NCBI RefSeq assembly: GCF_900639985.1
Contig: NZ_CAAAIM010000001.1
Location: forward strand, 1,207,493 to 1,271,492
Direction: 5' to 3'
From: Legionella rowbothamii
GTDB taxonomy: Bacteria; Pseudomonadota; Gammaproteobacteria; Legionellales; Legionellaceae
Length of the DNA: 64,000 nt
Position numbers and translations under genes: made by a program. The notes under the pieces were generated by a model. That model saw only the letters and a program-made list of their open reading frames with translations. It was not told the origin of the DNA and made no database searches. Shown here piece by piece: positions 63,964 to 64,000 of the stretch (position 1 is the first letter of the stretch; every line of letters starts with the position of its first letter).

Positions 63964-64000
63964 GTCAATGCAAGGATGTGCGGGAGAAATAGGGTTAATT

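Noticed and set aside
1..64000. CRISPR array, tRNA or rRNA genes
   Set aside because: No regularly spaced direct repeats and no cloverleaf-like or rRNA-like sequence were seen on either strand.

Overview
The window reads as chromosomal DNA of an intracellular gammaproteobacterium, most likely a Legionella species. This rests on low GC content, dense eukaryote-like genes (ankyrin repeats with a kinase domain, a second kinase-like protein, coiled-coil/TM-hairpin proteins, a putative cysteine-protease-fold protein with degenerate repeats) and several C-termini rich in Glu/Ser of the kind associated with Dot/Icm substrates. The genus assignment is inference; no rRNA, tRNA or CRISPR array was seen.

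Layout. 0-9.6 kb: housekeeping and competence genes: a polysaccharide deacetylase, an RhlE-like helicase, a type IV pilin-like protein next to ComEC, a metallo-beta-lactamase-fold hydrolase and a LysR regulator. 9.7-16.65 kb: an accessory island made of a broken YhcG/DUF1016 nuclease gene, a serine recombinase, an intact PIN-like plus membrane-protein gene pair, an unknown 443-residue membrane-anchored protein, the 3' end of a Tn3-family transposase joined to a truncated tyrosine recombinase, and a frameshifted second tyrosine recombinase. 16.7-20 kb: a DUF883 protein, a Cys/His/Asp repeat protein and a GNAT protein. 20-24.4 kb: a stress and DNA-repair block with Hsp20 (sigma-32-like promoter), LigD and Ku, which together form a bacterial NHEJ system. 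24.5-29.8 kb: a kinase-like protein, an MscS channel, a Gly/Trp/His-repeat secreted protein and a coiled-coil effector candidate.

29.9-33.3 kb is a compact respiratory operon: truncated haemoglobin, CydP, CydA, CydB and CydX, including two micro-proteins of 56 and 36 residues. 33.3-43.8 kb carries an L,D-transpeptidase-fold protein, unknown large proteins, a membrane protein, a fusion of a catalytically dead beta-lactamase/PBP fold with a DUF302 domain, an ABM monooxygenase, a SnoaL-like secreted protein and a GT2-GtrA plus GT39 lipid-sugar glycosylation pair. 43.9-51.3 kb is leftward: a 949-residue unknown protein, a Bcr/CflA-type efflux pump and a 1065-residue ankyrin-repeat kinase.

51.5-54.7 kb is a URC-type uracil catabolism operon (GTP cyclohydrolase II-like Urc1, DUF1688 Urc4, uracil phosphoribosyltransferase), followed by an amino-acid permease, an orphan ParB, a PBP4-type DD-carboxypeptidase, a metallophosphoesterase, an effector candidate, a decayed shikimate-kinase-like gene, glutathione reductase and a gamma-carbonic-anhydrase-like protein. 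Palindromic repeats sharing a TAGGCTGGGC-like core are scattered at gene ends throughout.
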